NCBI GenBank assembly: GCA_024224995.1
Contig: JAAENB010000732.1
Coordinates: forward strand, 1-23,755
Direction of reading: 5' to 3'
From: a bacterium
GTDB lineage: Bacteria; Spirochaetota; UBA4802; UBA5550
Length of the DNA: 23,755 nucleotides
The position numbers were made by a program, and so were the translations under genes. Positions 16,051-23,755 of the stretch are shown here, in pieces. The notes under the pieces are model-generated. The model ran no database searches, had not been told where the DNA came from, and was given only the letters and a program-made list of their open reading frames with translations. Positions within the stretch are counted from its first letter, which is position 1. Every line of letters starts with the position of its first letter.

Positions 16051-18111
16051 TCAATCTAAGGAAAGCTCTTTTTCATAGGCTTCCATTGCGGCTTTCCTGT
16101 TAATCCTGATCTCTTCGTTTGTGGGTTCTTCCGCGACTCCCCGGTCGAAAAACCGCAGCGCGTTTTTGTAATCTTTTTTATTATAAAAACAGGTCCCGAG
16201 ATTATTATAGATCTTCGAGAGCATTTCATTATCACGGGAATTCTCAAGAGCCTGCTTCAGGGTATCAATGGCTTTGTCGTACATTTCTTTTTTGGAATAG
16301 ATAAGACCAAGGGAGAGCAGAGCCTGAGCATGACCCGGTTTCAGAAGCAATGATTTTGCAATATTTTCCTGAGCCTGCTGCAGTCCCTTTTCACTGATGT
16401 CAAGGTTAGCGGAGAGTACGGCTATATTGATATACGCTTCCACAGCAAGGTCGTTTTTCGCGTTTATTTGCAGCACTTTATTAAAAGCGTTTAAGGCATA
16501 TTGGAGTTTTCCTTTTTTATTATGGATGAGCCCTATTTTATACAGGGCCTCCTGGGCTTCCTGAGTATTGGGCCACCTGTCCTGAACATCCCGGAATTCC
16601 TTCATGGCAGGCTCATACAGGCCTTCTTCATAATAGTAATTTGCCCGTGCAACAAGCGGTTTCGGGTCGCTGGTATTCAGTTTGGAAGCCTTTTCCCAGG
16701 CTTTAAGGGCAAGTTCCGGCTTCCCGGCATGTTTATACGCGAGACCAATATTATAATGGACAGCGTCGTCTTTCGGACTGATGGTAATTGATTTTTCATA
16801 CGCTTTAATGGCATCATCGAATTTACCGGCGTCATCCATGATGTTGCCTATATTAATATAGGCAATCCGGGCATTTTCCGTAAGCGGTTCCAGCTCTGTT
16901 ATTTTGGAAAAGGTCTCATGCGCTTTGTCCAGCTCCCCTTTTTCATAATAAATGTCACCAACCTTTGACAGAATCCTCACGTTCCGCTTGTTGGTTTCGA
17001 GGATTTGATTGTAGACTCCCAGGCTCCGGTCGTAACTGTTCATGGAATAGTATGCCTGCCCGATGTTCTCAAGTATCCTGGTGTCCATATCACCGATCTT
17101 TTCGGCTTCTTCAAATTCTTTGAGCGCTTTCGCGGTTTTTTCCTGGCGCAGATAGGTAATTCCCAGGTTGTAGCGGTAAACAGCATTCCGGGGATCAATG
17201 AGAATAGCTTTTCTCAGGTATTGCTCTGCCAGGTCATAGTTCTTTTTTTCCATGAAAAGAAGCCCCAGTCTTGAATAGGCACTATGGGCAATATCTCCTA
17301 TTTTTGAAGCCTCAGCAGCTTTTCTCAGGTAATCAATACCGGAAAGTTCGTCTCCCTTTTTTAATAAGCTTGAACCCTTATTATACAGTACCGACGGATT
17401 GCCGGGGGATAATTCCAGGGCAATGGTATATTCTTTAATGGCGTTGTCGTATTGAGCCCGGTTAAAATAGATGTTCCCCAATATAATCCTGGAATTGACA
17501 TCTCCGGAGTTAAGTTCAAGGGCTTTGTGCAGGTTTTTAGCGGCTTTGTCGAATTTTTCCAGAGCCCGGAATGAGAGTCCCCGGTTTCTATAGGTGTCGG
17601 GATTTTTGTCGTAGTATTTAAGAGCCCGTTCGTAAAATTCAAGAGCTTCCTGGTATTTTCCCCGGTCGTGACTGATCATTCCCAGGAAGGTTAAGGCAAT
17701 GTTCTTATCCCTGTCTTCAGCACCGGACTCCACAACTGACTGAAATTCCGACACCGCGTCATTTAAATATCCCTTTGAATAACTCTCTTTGCCCCTCACC
17801 AGGTTAACATTATTACTTCCTATTGTAATATTGTTGTTAATACGTTCAATGGGCCCCCCTTTTTCACCGGGTTTGGCTGTCTTATTAAAGAAAGTAGTTC
17901 CTTCATTTTTGATGATAACAACAAGAAGTACTCCCAGTACGGCAGTCAGGGCTACAAGAGAAATGATGAGGATTTGTTTTTTACGGGTCGGAAAGTCTCT
18001 TTCTTCTGCTTTAATCGCACTGATCCTGTTCCGCTGCAGAAGTTCTTCATCTTCACCGTGAACGTCGAGAGGAGGTTTGTTTTTTCGTACAATTTTCACC
18101 GGCTCAGTCAA
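16051..18111 (-). CDS. Membrane-anchored protein with about 16 TPR repeats
   Basis: This 686-residue protein has a cytoplasmic N-terminus rich in charged residues (1-45), one membrane helix (about 46-67), a linker, then about 16 tetratricopeptide repeats filling about 103-670 with the usual Gly/Ala/Pro pattern (for example NLGITYLRQEKTAKALKEF). TPR arrays bind other proteins; here the array is probably periplasmic and may scaffold an envelope complex. No enzyme domain is attached. The start is unclear: TTG at 18111 sits only two bases after AAGGAG, while an in-frame GTG at 18099 is 14 bases after it. A large hairpin separates it from nusB. Spirochaetes carry many such proteins; no specific role is assigned. 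Confidence 0.88.
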   Translation of the reverse strand: MTEPVKIVRKNKPPLDVHGEDEELLQRNRISAIKAEERDFPTRKKQILIISLVALTAVLGVLLVVIIKNEGTTFFNKTAKPGEKGGPIERINNNITIGSNNVNLVRGKESYSKGYLNDAVSEFQSVVESGAEDRDKNIALTFLGMISHDRGKYQEALEFYERALKYYDKNPDTYRNRGLSFRALEKFDKAAKNLHKALELNSGDVNSRIILGNIYFNRAQYDNAIKEYTIALELSPGNPSVLYNKGSSLLKKGDELSGIDYLRKAAEASKIGDIAHSAYSRLGLLFMEKKNYDLAEQYLRKAILIDPRNAVYRYNLGITYLRQEKTAKALKEFEEAEKIGDMDTRILENIGQAYYSMNSYDRSLGVYNQILETNKRNVRILSKVGDIYYEKGELDKAHETFSKITELEPLTENARIAYINIGNIMDDAGKFDDAIKAYEKSITISPKDDAVHYNIGLAYKHAGKPELALKAWEKASKLNTSDPKPLVARANYYYEEGLYEPAMKEFRDVQDRWPNTQEAQEALYKIGLIHNKKGKLQYALNAFNKVLQINAKNDLAVEAYINIAVLSANLDISEKGLQQAQENIAKSLLLKPGHAQALLSLGLIYSKKEMYDKAIDTLKQALENSRDNEMLSKIYNNLGTCFYNKKDYKNALRFFDRGVAEEPTNEEIRINRKAAMEAYEKELSLD

Positions 18112-18141
18112 CTCTCCTTAGTATTATATGAATATCAGCAA

Positions 18142-18180
18142 GAGCCGAATGGCATCTCTTACGGAGATCTCATTCGGCTC
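18142..18180 (-). terminator. Two-tier hairpin between nusB and the TPR gene
   Basis: GAGCCGAATG (18142-18151) pairs perfectly with CATTCGGCTC (18171-18180). Inside, ATCTC and GAGAT form a second stem around TTACG. On the transcribed strand no T run follows, so it may be an attenuator, a processing site or a partial terminator. Confidence 0.5.
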
Positions 18181-18188
18181 CAAACAAA

Positions 18189-18602
18189 TTATTTACCGGG
18201 CCGCTCTGATTTTTTAACAGCGTCAAGTATCCCGTTTATGAACTGGCTGGAGGTCTCTCCTCCGTAAATTTTGCCAAGTTCAATACCTTCGTTTATGGTA
18301 ACCACAACAGGAATATCCATAAGGTTCAGTATGGCAAAAATGGAAAGCCGTAAAATAGACTTGTCCACAACTCCGATTCTTTCGAATTTCCAGTTTTTAG
18401 AATGCTTTTTAATAAGAGCGTCTATGGTTTCTATATTCTCAATAGAACCCTTTATTAATTTAATTGAAAAATCCCTGATATCTTCGGGAATCTCTTTTTC
18501 AATCCAGTACAGATCCAGTATTTCCTGCAAGGAGGAATTACCTATTTCATAGATATACAGTCCTTGCAGGGCGTATTCTCGTGATTTTCTTCTATGACCC
18601 AT
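18189..18602 (-). CDS. nusB: Transcription antitermination protein NusB
   Basis: This 137-residue all-helical NusB binds boxA RNA with S10 (NusE) and supports antitermination on rRNA operons. The family pattern is clear: the N-terminal RRKSREYALQGLYIYE helix, and the C-terminal segment with DKSILRLSIFAIL, IPVVVTINEGIELGKIYGG and FINGILDAV. The length is normal. It overlaps ribH by one base (TAATG). The ribH-nusB pair is common across bacteria, joining riboflavin synthesis and rRNA transcription only by position. Confidence 0.97.
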   Translation of the reverse strand: MGHRRKSREYALQGLYIYEIGNSSLQEILDLYWIEKEIPEDIRDFSIKLIKGSIENIETIDALIKKHSKNWKFERIGVVDKSILRLSIFAILNLMDIPVVVTINEGIELGKIYGGETSSQFINGILDAVKKSERPGK

Positions 18603-19063
18603 TATATCTGCTTATAAAGATTTACCAGTTCAATAGCCGTGAAAGCCGCATCGAATCCTTTATTCCCCGATTTTGTTCCGGCCCGTTCTATAGCCTGTTC
18701 AATCGTATCAGTTGTGAGTACTCCAAAAATAACCGGAATATCGGCATTAAGGCTTACACTGGCTATCCCTTTTGCGGCTTCAGCAGCAACATAGTCGAAA
18801 TGAGGAGTAGATCCCCGGATTACAGCGCCAAGACAAATAATCGCGTCATATTGTTTCGTATCTGCCAGCTTTTTGGCCAGGGCCGGTAATTCAAATGCTC
18901 CCGGAGTCCAGGCTACAGTAATATTATCGTCAGATGCGTTATTTCTTTTTAGGCAGTCAACAGCTCCGCCAAAGAGTTTGCTTGTAATAAACTCGTTAAA
19001 CCTGGATACAATTATGGCGACTTTTATGCCCGATGCGTCCAGTTTACCTTCAAGTATTTTCAT
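18602..19063 (-). CDS. ribH: 6,7-Dimethyl-8-ribityllumazine synthase
   Basis: This 153-residue lumazine synthase carries out the penultimate riboflavin step, joining the pyrimidinedione to dihydroxybutanone phosphate. The substrate-binding motifs are complete: SRFNEFIT (20-27), TPGAFELP (53-60), [14 protein letters not shown] (79-92, catalytic His88), [17 protein letters not shown] (113-129). Such enzymes form pentamers or 60-subunit shells. The ATG follows AGGA at normal spacing. No other riboflavin gene is in the window and no FMN riboswitch is recognisable in the 80-base leader. Confidence 0.97.
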   Translation of the reverse strand: MKILEGKLDASGIKVAIIVSRFNEFITSKLFGGAVDCLKRNNASDDNITVAWTPGAFELPALAKKLADTKQYDAIICLGAVIRGSTPHFDYVAAEAAKGIASVSLNADIPVIFGVLTTDTIEQAIERAGTKSGNKGFDAAFTAIELVNLYKQI

Positions 19064-19103
19064 GATGTTTTTCCTGTTTTCAATAATATAAAATGATATA
19101 CAT

Positions 19104-19131
19104 AGTGTAGTGAACGAAGGTATGCGATCAA
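19104..19131 (-). promoter_or_regulatory. Possible promoter for ribH-nusB
   Basis: On the reverse strand TTGATC (19131-19126) and TACACT (19109-19104) are 16 bases apart, in the short gap after the barrel gene. It is a moderate match; readthrough from the upstream gene is also possible since no terminator lies between. Confidence 0.45.
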
Positions 19132-19143
19132 GTCAAGCCTTTT

Positions 19144-20487
19144 TTACCATCCCGCAGCAGTCATAACCAGGAAGGACTGCTCTCTTCTTTGTTCATCCGA
19201 GTCATAATAGAGGCCAATCCCGTGGGTAAACCAGAGGGGCAGGTTGTATGGGCCGCGTATCCGGAACCCGTAACCGAATCCAAGTAAATGAGCGCGATAA
19301 TCGGAAAATATATGAGCATAATCGCAATATAGATTTAACCTGAGCCGGGAAAACAGGTTTACTCCGTATCTCAGGTTAGTAATACCGAAGCGGAATACCC
19401 TGAATTTTTCAAAGGCAAAGCCGTGAACAACATCAAGATAGGCATTGTCAATGGTGCCGCCAAATCTCGGTTTTGAGAGAAAATCGTTATTCAGGCCGCC
19501 TTTAAAGCGTGATCGCAGCACAATATTGTGATTATCGTTAAAAAGGATACCGGTAATAAGAGTTGTGGAATAGATGAGAAATTTTGCCTGTTTTTTACCC
19601 GACTGCATATTACCCGCTACACCCCACTGGTCCCAGTTGCTCCGGATACCATAGCCGGCCCATGAAGAGAGCTTTACCCCTTCGGTTAACTGGTCCATCC
19701 CTTTTTCCGTATAATACCCAATATCAATTAATCCCCGGGGAAAAATATTAATGTGATTCCTGGGCATGGTAAAACCGGGCGGAATATCCCGTTTCATAAA
19801 AAAGTACTGCCGCGTGCCAACTCCCCCTCCCATAGTGAGGTATTTTGATATATTCCATTTGAGAATCAATATCTGGGAGGTATAATTGGTAAAAAACCTG
19901 GTCTCTTCCTGTAAACGGTTGCCAATGAAACCAAGGTTTGTTCCGCTTGCGAAGAGAAATGAACCGATAAGTGTTTCTTCAAGAGTGGTATTTTTAAAAG
20001 GAAATTTTCTCTGTGAAAACTTGCACTTGAGTTTAAAACCCAGCCACTTGAGAGAAAAATCCGTTCGGGTACCAAAGATATTATCGTAATCGGACAGGAA
20101 GATGGGGGCAACAATTGGCGGATCTTTTTGCTGGTGAAATTCGGTAATTAGTACCAGGAAATTCTTTAGCTCTTTACTGGCGCTTTTTCGTATTGAGGAA
20201 ATATCAGTATCATTTTCGGTCTCAGACATCCCTCTTTTTTCTTTTTTATCGACCTTTTTTCGTTTATAATACTCTTTTTCGGGAAGTATTTTTTCCAGGG
20301 GGTCCACGAGTACCTTTTCAATGATAACATCCCCGGTATGTTTCTCTTTCTTCTCTTTTTTTTCTTCTTCTTTTTTATCATCCTGGTTTTTTTCCTGTTC
20401 TTGAGCAAACAGGGTTCCTGAAAAGAAAATAGAGGGTGATATGCATAGTGTAAAAATAATTGTCAAAAAAAGGAAATATTTCTTCAC
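19144..20487 (-). CDS. Outer-membrane beta-barrel with Lys/Glu-rich leader
   Basis: This 447-residue protein has a signal peptide (1-28, ending LFAQ), then a low-complexity Lys/Glu-rich tract (about 30-90), then a region of about 330 residues rich in aromatic alternating strands that ends in a tryptophan (AAGW), the terminal aromatic expected of proteins assembled by the BAM machinery. Strands such as FLIYSTTLITGILF and the final MTAAGW support a barrel of perhaps 12-16 strands. Polar tracts of this sort may lie in the periplasm or bind peptidoglycan. It starts with GTG; the GAGGGG ribosome site lies inside the repeat region (module B edge). I cannot name the family; surface-antigen (BamA C-terminal) type is one possibility. 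Confidence 0.7.
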   Translation of the reverse strand: MKKYFLFLTIIFTLCISPSIFFSGTLFAQEQEKNQDDKKEEEKKEKKEKHTGDVIIEKVLVDPLEKILPEKEYYKRKKVDKKEKRGMSETENDTDISSIRKSASKELKNFLVLITEFHQQKDPPIVAPIFLSDYDNIFGTRTDFSLKWLGFKLKCKFSQRKFPFKNTTLEETLIGSFLFASGTNLGFIGNRLQEETRFFTNYTSQILILKWNISKYLTMGGGVGTRQYFFMKRDIPPGFTMPRNHINIFPRGLIDIGYYTEKGMDQLTEGVKLSSWAGYGIRSNWDQWGVAGNMQSGKKQAKFLIYSTTLITGILFNDNHNIVLRSRFKGGLNNDFLSKPRFGGTIDNAYLDVVHGFAFEKFRVFRFGITNLRYGVNLFSRLRLNLYCDYAHIFSDYRAHLLGFGYGFRIRGPYNLPLWFTHGIGLYYDSDEQRREQSFLVMTAAGW

Positions 20488-20490
20488 GGG

Positions 20491-20536
20491 TACGGTCCCC
20501 TCGCTCTCTTAAGAAACTAAAATTTTAAATAGGGCC
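20491..20536. repeat. Interspersed repeat, module B, right copy
   Basis: It matches about 150-192, sharing ACGG, then CTCTC..AAGAAACTAAA, an A/T-rich run and GGGCC. Its left edge provides the GAGGGG ribosome site (reverse strand) of the barrel gene starting at 20487. Confidence 0.6.
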
Positions 20537-20640
20537 TGTTGCTGCTTGCCCCCTGAAGGGGCACCATCCCCCCCTATCCCCCCGAGGGGGAAGAAGATGT
20601 TGGAAAAAGGTTCTAAAACCCCAAAGGGTACACGTGCCTT

Positions 20641-20688
20641 TCCAAAAACTCTTGCGCCCCCTTTGGGGGTTGGGGGGCCGATAGAAAC
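20641..20688. repeat. Interspersed repeat, module C, right copy
   Basis: It is nearly identical to 287-332, including AAAAACTCTTGCG, the C5-TTT-G5 hairpin (20657-20669), the second G run and CCGATAGAAAC. Confidence 0.75.
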
Positions 20689-20703
20689 CGACCCATTTCT
20701 AAC

Positions 20704-20745
20704 CAGTTTCTAACGTATATTTTCCCGGCACGGCCGGTGTCTGAG
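20704..20745. repeat. Interspersed repeat, module A, right copy
   Basis: It matches 123-161, sharing CAGTTTCT, CGTAT and the T/C run, then a GC hairpin (CCGG-CACGG-CCGG) at the same place as CCCCG-TTCGA-CGGGG in the left copy. Confidence 0.55.
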
Positions 20746-20782
20746 CGGAGCCGAAGACCCGGCTTCGCAGGGTCAGCTGCTA

Positions 20783-23755
20783 TTAAATAAGATTTCTGAG
20801 TCTTCCGGTAACGATTTTCATTACATTAATAGATATAGACGGATGCTCGCGTAAAGTCAACAGAAAATCTCTTCTTTTGATGGATAAAAGGTGGGTTTTT
20901 TGTGTGGTTTTTACGTTTGTACTTCTTGGTTCCGCGTCAATAATTGAAAGTTCTCCAATACAGCTCCCTTCACCCTGTTTGGATAAAAATTTATCTTCAG
21001 TGAAGATTTCAACTTCTCCTTTTACGATTATAAAAAGCTCATCCCCGGATTCGTCTTTATGAATAATAAATTTTTCCGCGGGAACTTCAATTTCATTTGT
21101 TATTTTTGCAATGTGTATTAATTCATTTGCGTTTAAGTCGCAAAACAGGTTGTTTTCCTTTAGAAATATGATCTTTTCCAGCAGGTTTAGCATATCTTTA
21201 TCCTCTTTCGGCATTTTTAGAATTATTTGCTTTTTCCCCGGTGATTTTGAACCGCTTATCCCTTTTACATTCATTTTATAATAAAGCTTTCCCGGAATGG
21301 GAACATCGGGAATAAATCGTTTTAAATGTTTTATGGCCTGTAATAATATCATATACGACCGTTCAAAAGATAATTTTTCCTTGTTTTCTGCCTCTAAAGT
21401 GTTTTCAAACAGAGATATCAGTTTTCTGTCATATTTTCCTGTTGATTCAATATATTCAAGAATGAGACTATTGAGGTCTTTATCCTCCAGCAGGAGGTTT
21501 GATTCATATACTTCATCGATCTTGGTACCGGTTAAGAGCGCAATAGCCTTTAGAATGAGATGTTTATGAAGATCAATCATATCCTTGAGGGCAAAACCAA
21601 GGAATTTAGACAGGAGCCCCCCAATATTTCCGCCTTTGATCTTTAACAACGGAAGCTGGTCCACAATATCAATAATGTCCGATACCGCTTCAAGCTCATA
21701 AATAATAAATGCTCTCATCTCTTTTGTTGGTTTAACATTAATTGCCATTATATAATTGAGATAATTTGATTTCTGGTAGTAATTTTTCTCTTTAAGAAGA
21801 CGTGCCACTACCATGTTTTTGGCTTTTTCATTATAATTATATCTGAATATTCGTTCCATATTCTCTTCGGGAATATATTTCCGGTAATCAAGGATAATTG
21901 CCTTATCAATATCCGTAAGATTTTTGGCCATTACAATAAAACCGGTTAAAAGATTGATATCGGCATCTTTATAGGTGTACATGATTTTACGTGCCAGGCG
22001 TCTCGACACCCGGCTCCCCAGGGGGATGAGTTCCTTAAGAAAAACCTTATTTTTTGTTTCAAGTACCAGCTGAATAAGATGATCAAGATATATAAACGGA
22101 GGCAGGGTATTTGCTATCATGAGAAATTCGGCAGGGAGAGCCGATCCCGTAATAATTTCATTTTTTGTTTTTACCAGGTGCTCAAAAACTGAAAAATCGG
22201 ATAACTCCCCCCCTCGATGGGTAAGGAGAGAAATAGCGTATCGCTCTCCGCTAAGTTGTTTGTCATAGGTATAGCTCTCAAAGAGTTGCTTTCTTTCGGT
22301 ATAACGCAGATCTTTAATAAGGGAAAGCGCCGTGGAGCGGACAATAGGCCAGTCATCCGTTAATGCCTGGCTTAAGATATTCCTGCTGAATATAAATGAG
22401 GTTGTTTTGAGCATGCTGAGAATATTTTCCTTTGTTTGCAGGGACAGATCATTAAAGTATTTGTATAATACTTTAAGAGCCTCAACAGAGGGGTTGTCAT
22501 TAAATATATCTTCTATCAATTCTTTATTATACTGAATATTTGTTTCTTCAGACAGGAATTCCTCAAAATCGGTAAATTCGATTTTTTTATCGTATCGTCC
22601 CGAAGAGTCAAAAGAGAGCCTGCTTTTTAATGAGTAGAGATAGGCCCGGTTTTGATAAAAAGTGAGAAAAACATACAGGGCTCCAATGGACAATGAAAAA
22701 ATAATTCCCTGGTTTGCCGATAATTTGGTTGTTATAAGGAGAATTGCTCCTCCACCCGTAATCATCCCCAGGGGACTTATGATGGCGCTAATAAAGGATT
22801 TTACCTCAATCATTCTGTCCCTGGGCGAGGCTGCCATCAGAATATTGAAAATAGGGGTCCGGGTAATAAGGCTTAAATTTTTCCGGTAAAACCTGAGAAA
22901 AATTCCCACAACAAGCCCCGGGGCAACAAATAACAGGGCAATGAAGCCAATGAAGGAGATTGGGTATATATAATTTGTTTTTTGGACTCCAAAGTTTTTA
23001 ATGATCTTTGAAACAAAGAAGATTTGCAGCAGCAGCGTGGCAAGATCTCCAACAAAAGTGTAAATACTGAGAAATGCCGCCAGTTCATTTTCTGTTGTAA
23101 AGTGCTTGTTAAAGGCGTCAGCAAAATAATATTCCGCTAACTGGTTCGCGATAGCCATTACAAATATTGCCAGTGCGGAGTAGGTGAATATAGGGGATGA
23201 ATAGGATAACTTGATTTTCCTGAGAAATCGTTCAAAGAACAGGGTGTCGGGTAAAAGATCTTTATACTTTTTCGGAGCCCTGGCATCTTTATTCGACCGG
23301 GAGCCCGACAAAATAAGAACCGGCAGTATAAGCAATGAACCCAATGTGAGCCATAAAAATATTCCAAGCCGCGCGATTGAATCCGAAAAAAATGTGAATA
23401 TCAACAAGCCTGCTACAATTCCCCCCAGTTTGCCGCCGCTCATAAGTAAGGGCAGGATCCTTTTCGAATTTCGAAGAGAGAGAAACTGGAAAGAGAAATT
23501 AAAAAAGTGTATATCGAGAAAAAAGGTGAACAAATAGTTTCCCATGTAGATATAAAAAGGAAGCCATTGTAGTTTTTTGTTCATCAAGAGTAATGAGGAG
23601 GCTAATAATAGAATGATTGATATGATTAGTACATAATATCCTTTTCTTAAAGGGAGTTTTAAGATGAAATAATTATAGAGAATTCCCGCAAAAATAAGGG
23701 CTATGCCGTTTCGAATAAAGAAGTGAGAGAAATGCTGTGCGCCATAGGTTTTCAG
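20783..23755 (-). CDS. Transporter-like protein with HEAT and cNMP-binding domains (5' cut)
   Basis: The frame is open through the right edge of the window, so the true start lies outside; 990 residues are visible. A TTG at 23587 could be read as a start, but it falls inside a membrane helix. The first part (about 1-385) has about ten membrane helices, with RNSKRILPLLMSGGKLGGI resembling the nucleotide (ATP/ADP) translocase or major-facilitator group. About 390-850 is helical and repeat-like (HEAT/armadillo style), likely cytoplasmic. Residues 858-990 are a cyclic-nucleotide-binding domain with the phosphate cassette GELSIIDAEPRST, whose Arg contacts the nucleotide phosphate. This arrangement suggests a transporter or sensor controlled by cAMP or cGMP. 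Substrate and transport activity are not shown. The gene next in order is 295 bases away. Confidence 0.8.
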   Translation of the reverse strand: MKTYGAQHFSHFFIRNGIALIFAGILYNYFILKLPLRKGYYVLIISIILLLASSLLLMNKKLQWLPFYIYMGNYLFTFFLDIHFFNFSFQFLSLRNSKRILPLLMSGGKLGGIVAGLLIFTFFSDSIARLGIFLWLTLGSLLILPVLILSGSRSNKDARAPKKYKDLLPDTLFFERFLRKIKLSYSSPIFTYSALAIFVMAIANQLAEYYFADAFNKHFTTENELAAFLSIYTFVGDLATLLLQIFFVSKIIKNFGVQKTNYIYPISFIGFIALLFVAPGLVVGIFLRFYRKNLSLITRTPIFNILMAASPRDRMIEVKSFISAIISPLGMITGGGAILLITTKLSANQGIIFSLSIGALYVFLTFYQNRAYLYSLKSRLSFDSSGRYDKKIEFTDFEEFLSEETNIQYNKELIEDIFNDNPSVEALKVLYKYFNDLSLQTKENILSMLKTTSFIFSRNILSQALTDDWPIVRSTALSLIKDLRYTERKQLFESYTYDKQLSGERYAISLLTHRGGELSDFSVFEHLVKTKNEIITGSALPAEFLMIANTLPPFIYLDHLIQLVLETKNKVFLKELIPLGSRVSRRLARKIMYTYKDADINLLTGFIVMAKNLTDIDKAIILDYRKYIPEENMERIFRYNYNEKAKNMVVARLLKEKNYYQKSNYLNYIMAINVKPTKEMRAFIIYELEAVSDIIDIVDQLPLLKIKGGNIGGLLSKFLGFALKDMIDLHKHLILKAIALLTGTKIDEVYESNLLLEDKDLNSLILEYIESTGKYDRKLISLFENTLEAENKEKLSFERSYMILLQAIKHLKRFIPDVPIPGKLYYKMNVKGISGSKSPGKKQIILKMPKEDKDMLNLLEKIIFLKENNLFCDLNANELIHIAKITNEIEVPAEKFIIHKDESGDELFIIVKGEVEIFTEDKFLSKQGEGSCIGELSIIDAEPRSTNVKTTQKTHLLSIKRRDFLLTLREHPSISINVMKIVTGRLRNLI

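Larger units (their letters stand above)
20488..20782. other. Gene-free gap built from repeat modules
   Basis: Almost the whole gap is GC-hairpin repeat sequence, in the order B, C, A, unlike A, B, C at the left end of the window. Extra hairpins include GCCCC/GGGGC (20548-20562), a C-run against G-run near 20579-20590, and CGAAG-ACCCGG-CTTCG (20752-20767). The sequence GCTTCGCAGG also occurs in the left region (264-273). There is no good promoter for the barrel gene and no T-tailed terminator for the gene ending at 20783. Confidence 0.65.

Noticed and set aside
19064..19143. Possible FMN riboswitch before ribH
   Set aside because: The leader is about 80 bases and lacks the conserved multi-stem RFN core; only a possible promoter is seen.

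Overview
The window looks like chromosomal DNA of a Gram-negative-type (diderm), spirochaete-like bacterium. This assignment is inferred from gene content. Sigma-54, a ribosome hibernation factor, HPr kinase and HPr sit in one run without a visible phosphotransferase system. Lipoproteins and beta-barrel proteins imply an outer membrane. A transporter-like membrane domain is fused to a cyclic-nucleotide-binding domain, an arrangement I associate with Leptospira and relatives. No rRNA, tRNA, CRISPR array, phage gene or transposase was seen.

Positions 1-589 hold no convincing gene but carry GC-rich hairpin repeat modules that recur at 20491-20745. Next come a tiny CxxCxGxG zinc-knuckle protein (590-763), a reverse-strand lipoprotein (850-1431) and a small outer-membrane barrel (1684-2271). 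The barrel has a clear sigma-70 promoter and is followed by a strong terminator.

Positions 2475-11812 form one tightly packed forward cluster: rpoN, hpf, hprK, ptsH, ntrY, ntrX, a degenerate family-4 uracil-DNA-glycosylase-like gene, and priA. Most junctions overlap (ATGA, TAATG, or 8-11 bases) and the longest gap is 21 bases. The first six genes read as a carbon/nitrogen and starvation module: sigma-54, an NtrX activator with an intact GAFTGA loop for contacting it, its NtrY kinase, an HPr with both phosphorylation sites, its kinase, and a hibernation factor whose C-terminal domain appears duplicated. A probable surface or lipoprotein gene follows at 11997-12893 with its own promoter.

A large nested inverted repeat (12892-12958) separates this from a reverse-strand block that runs to the right edge. 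In transcription order it holds a transporter-like/HEAT/cNMP-binding protein cut by the window edge, the second repeat region, an outer-membrane barrel with a Lys/Glu-rich leader, ribH, nusB, a 16-repeat TPR membrane protein, a dGTPase-type HD hydrolase, a DUF1285-like protein, and a VKOR-DsbA fusion that would make disulfides in the periplasm.

The points most worth a second look are the permuted repeat modules at both ends, the HPF with two C-terminal domains, the glycosylase relative that keeps its iron-sulfur cysteines but has lost its catalytic motif, and the cNMP-gated transporter-like protein.
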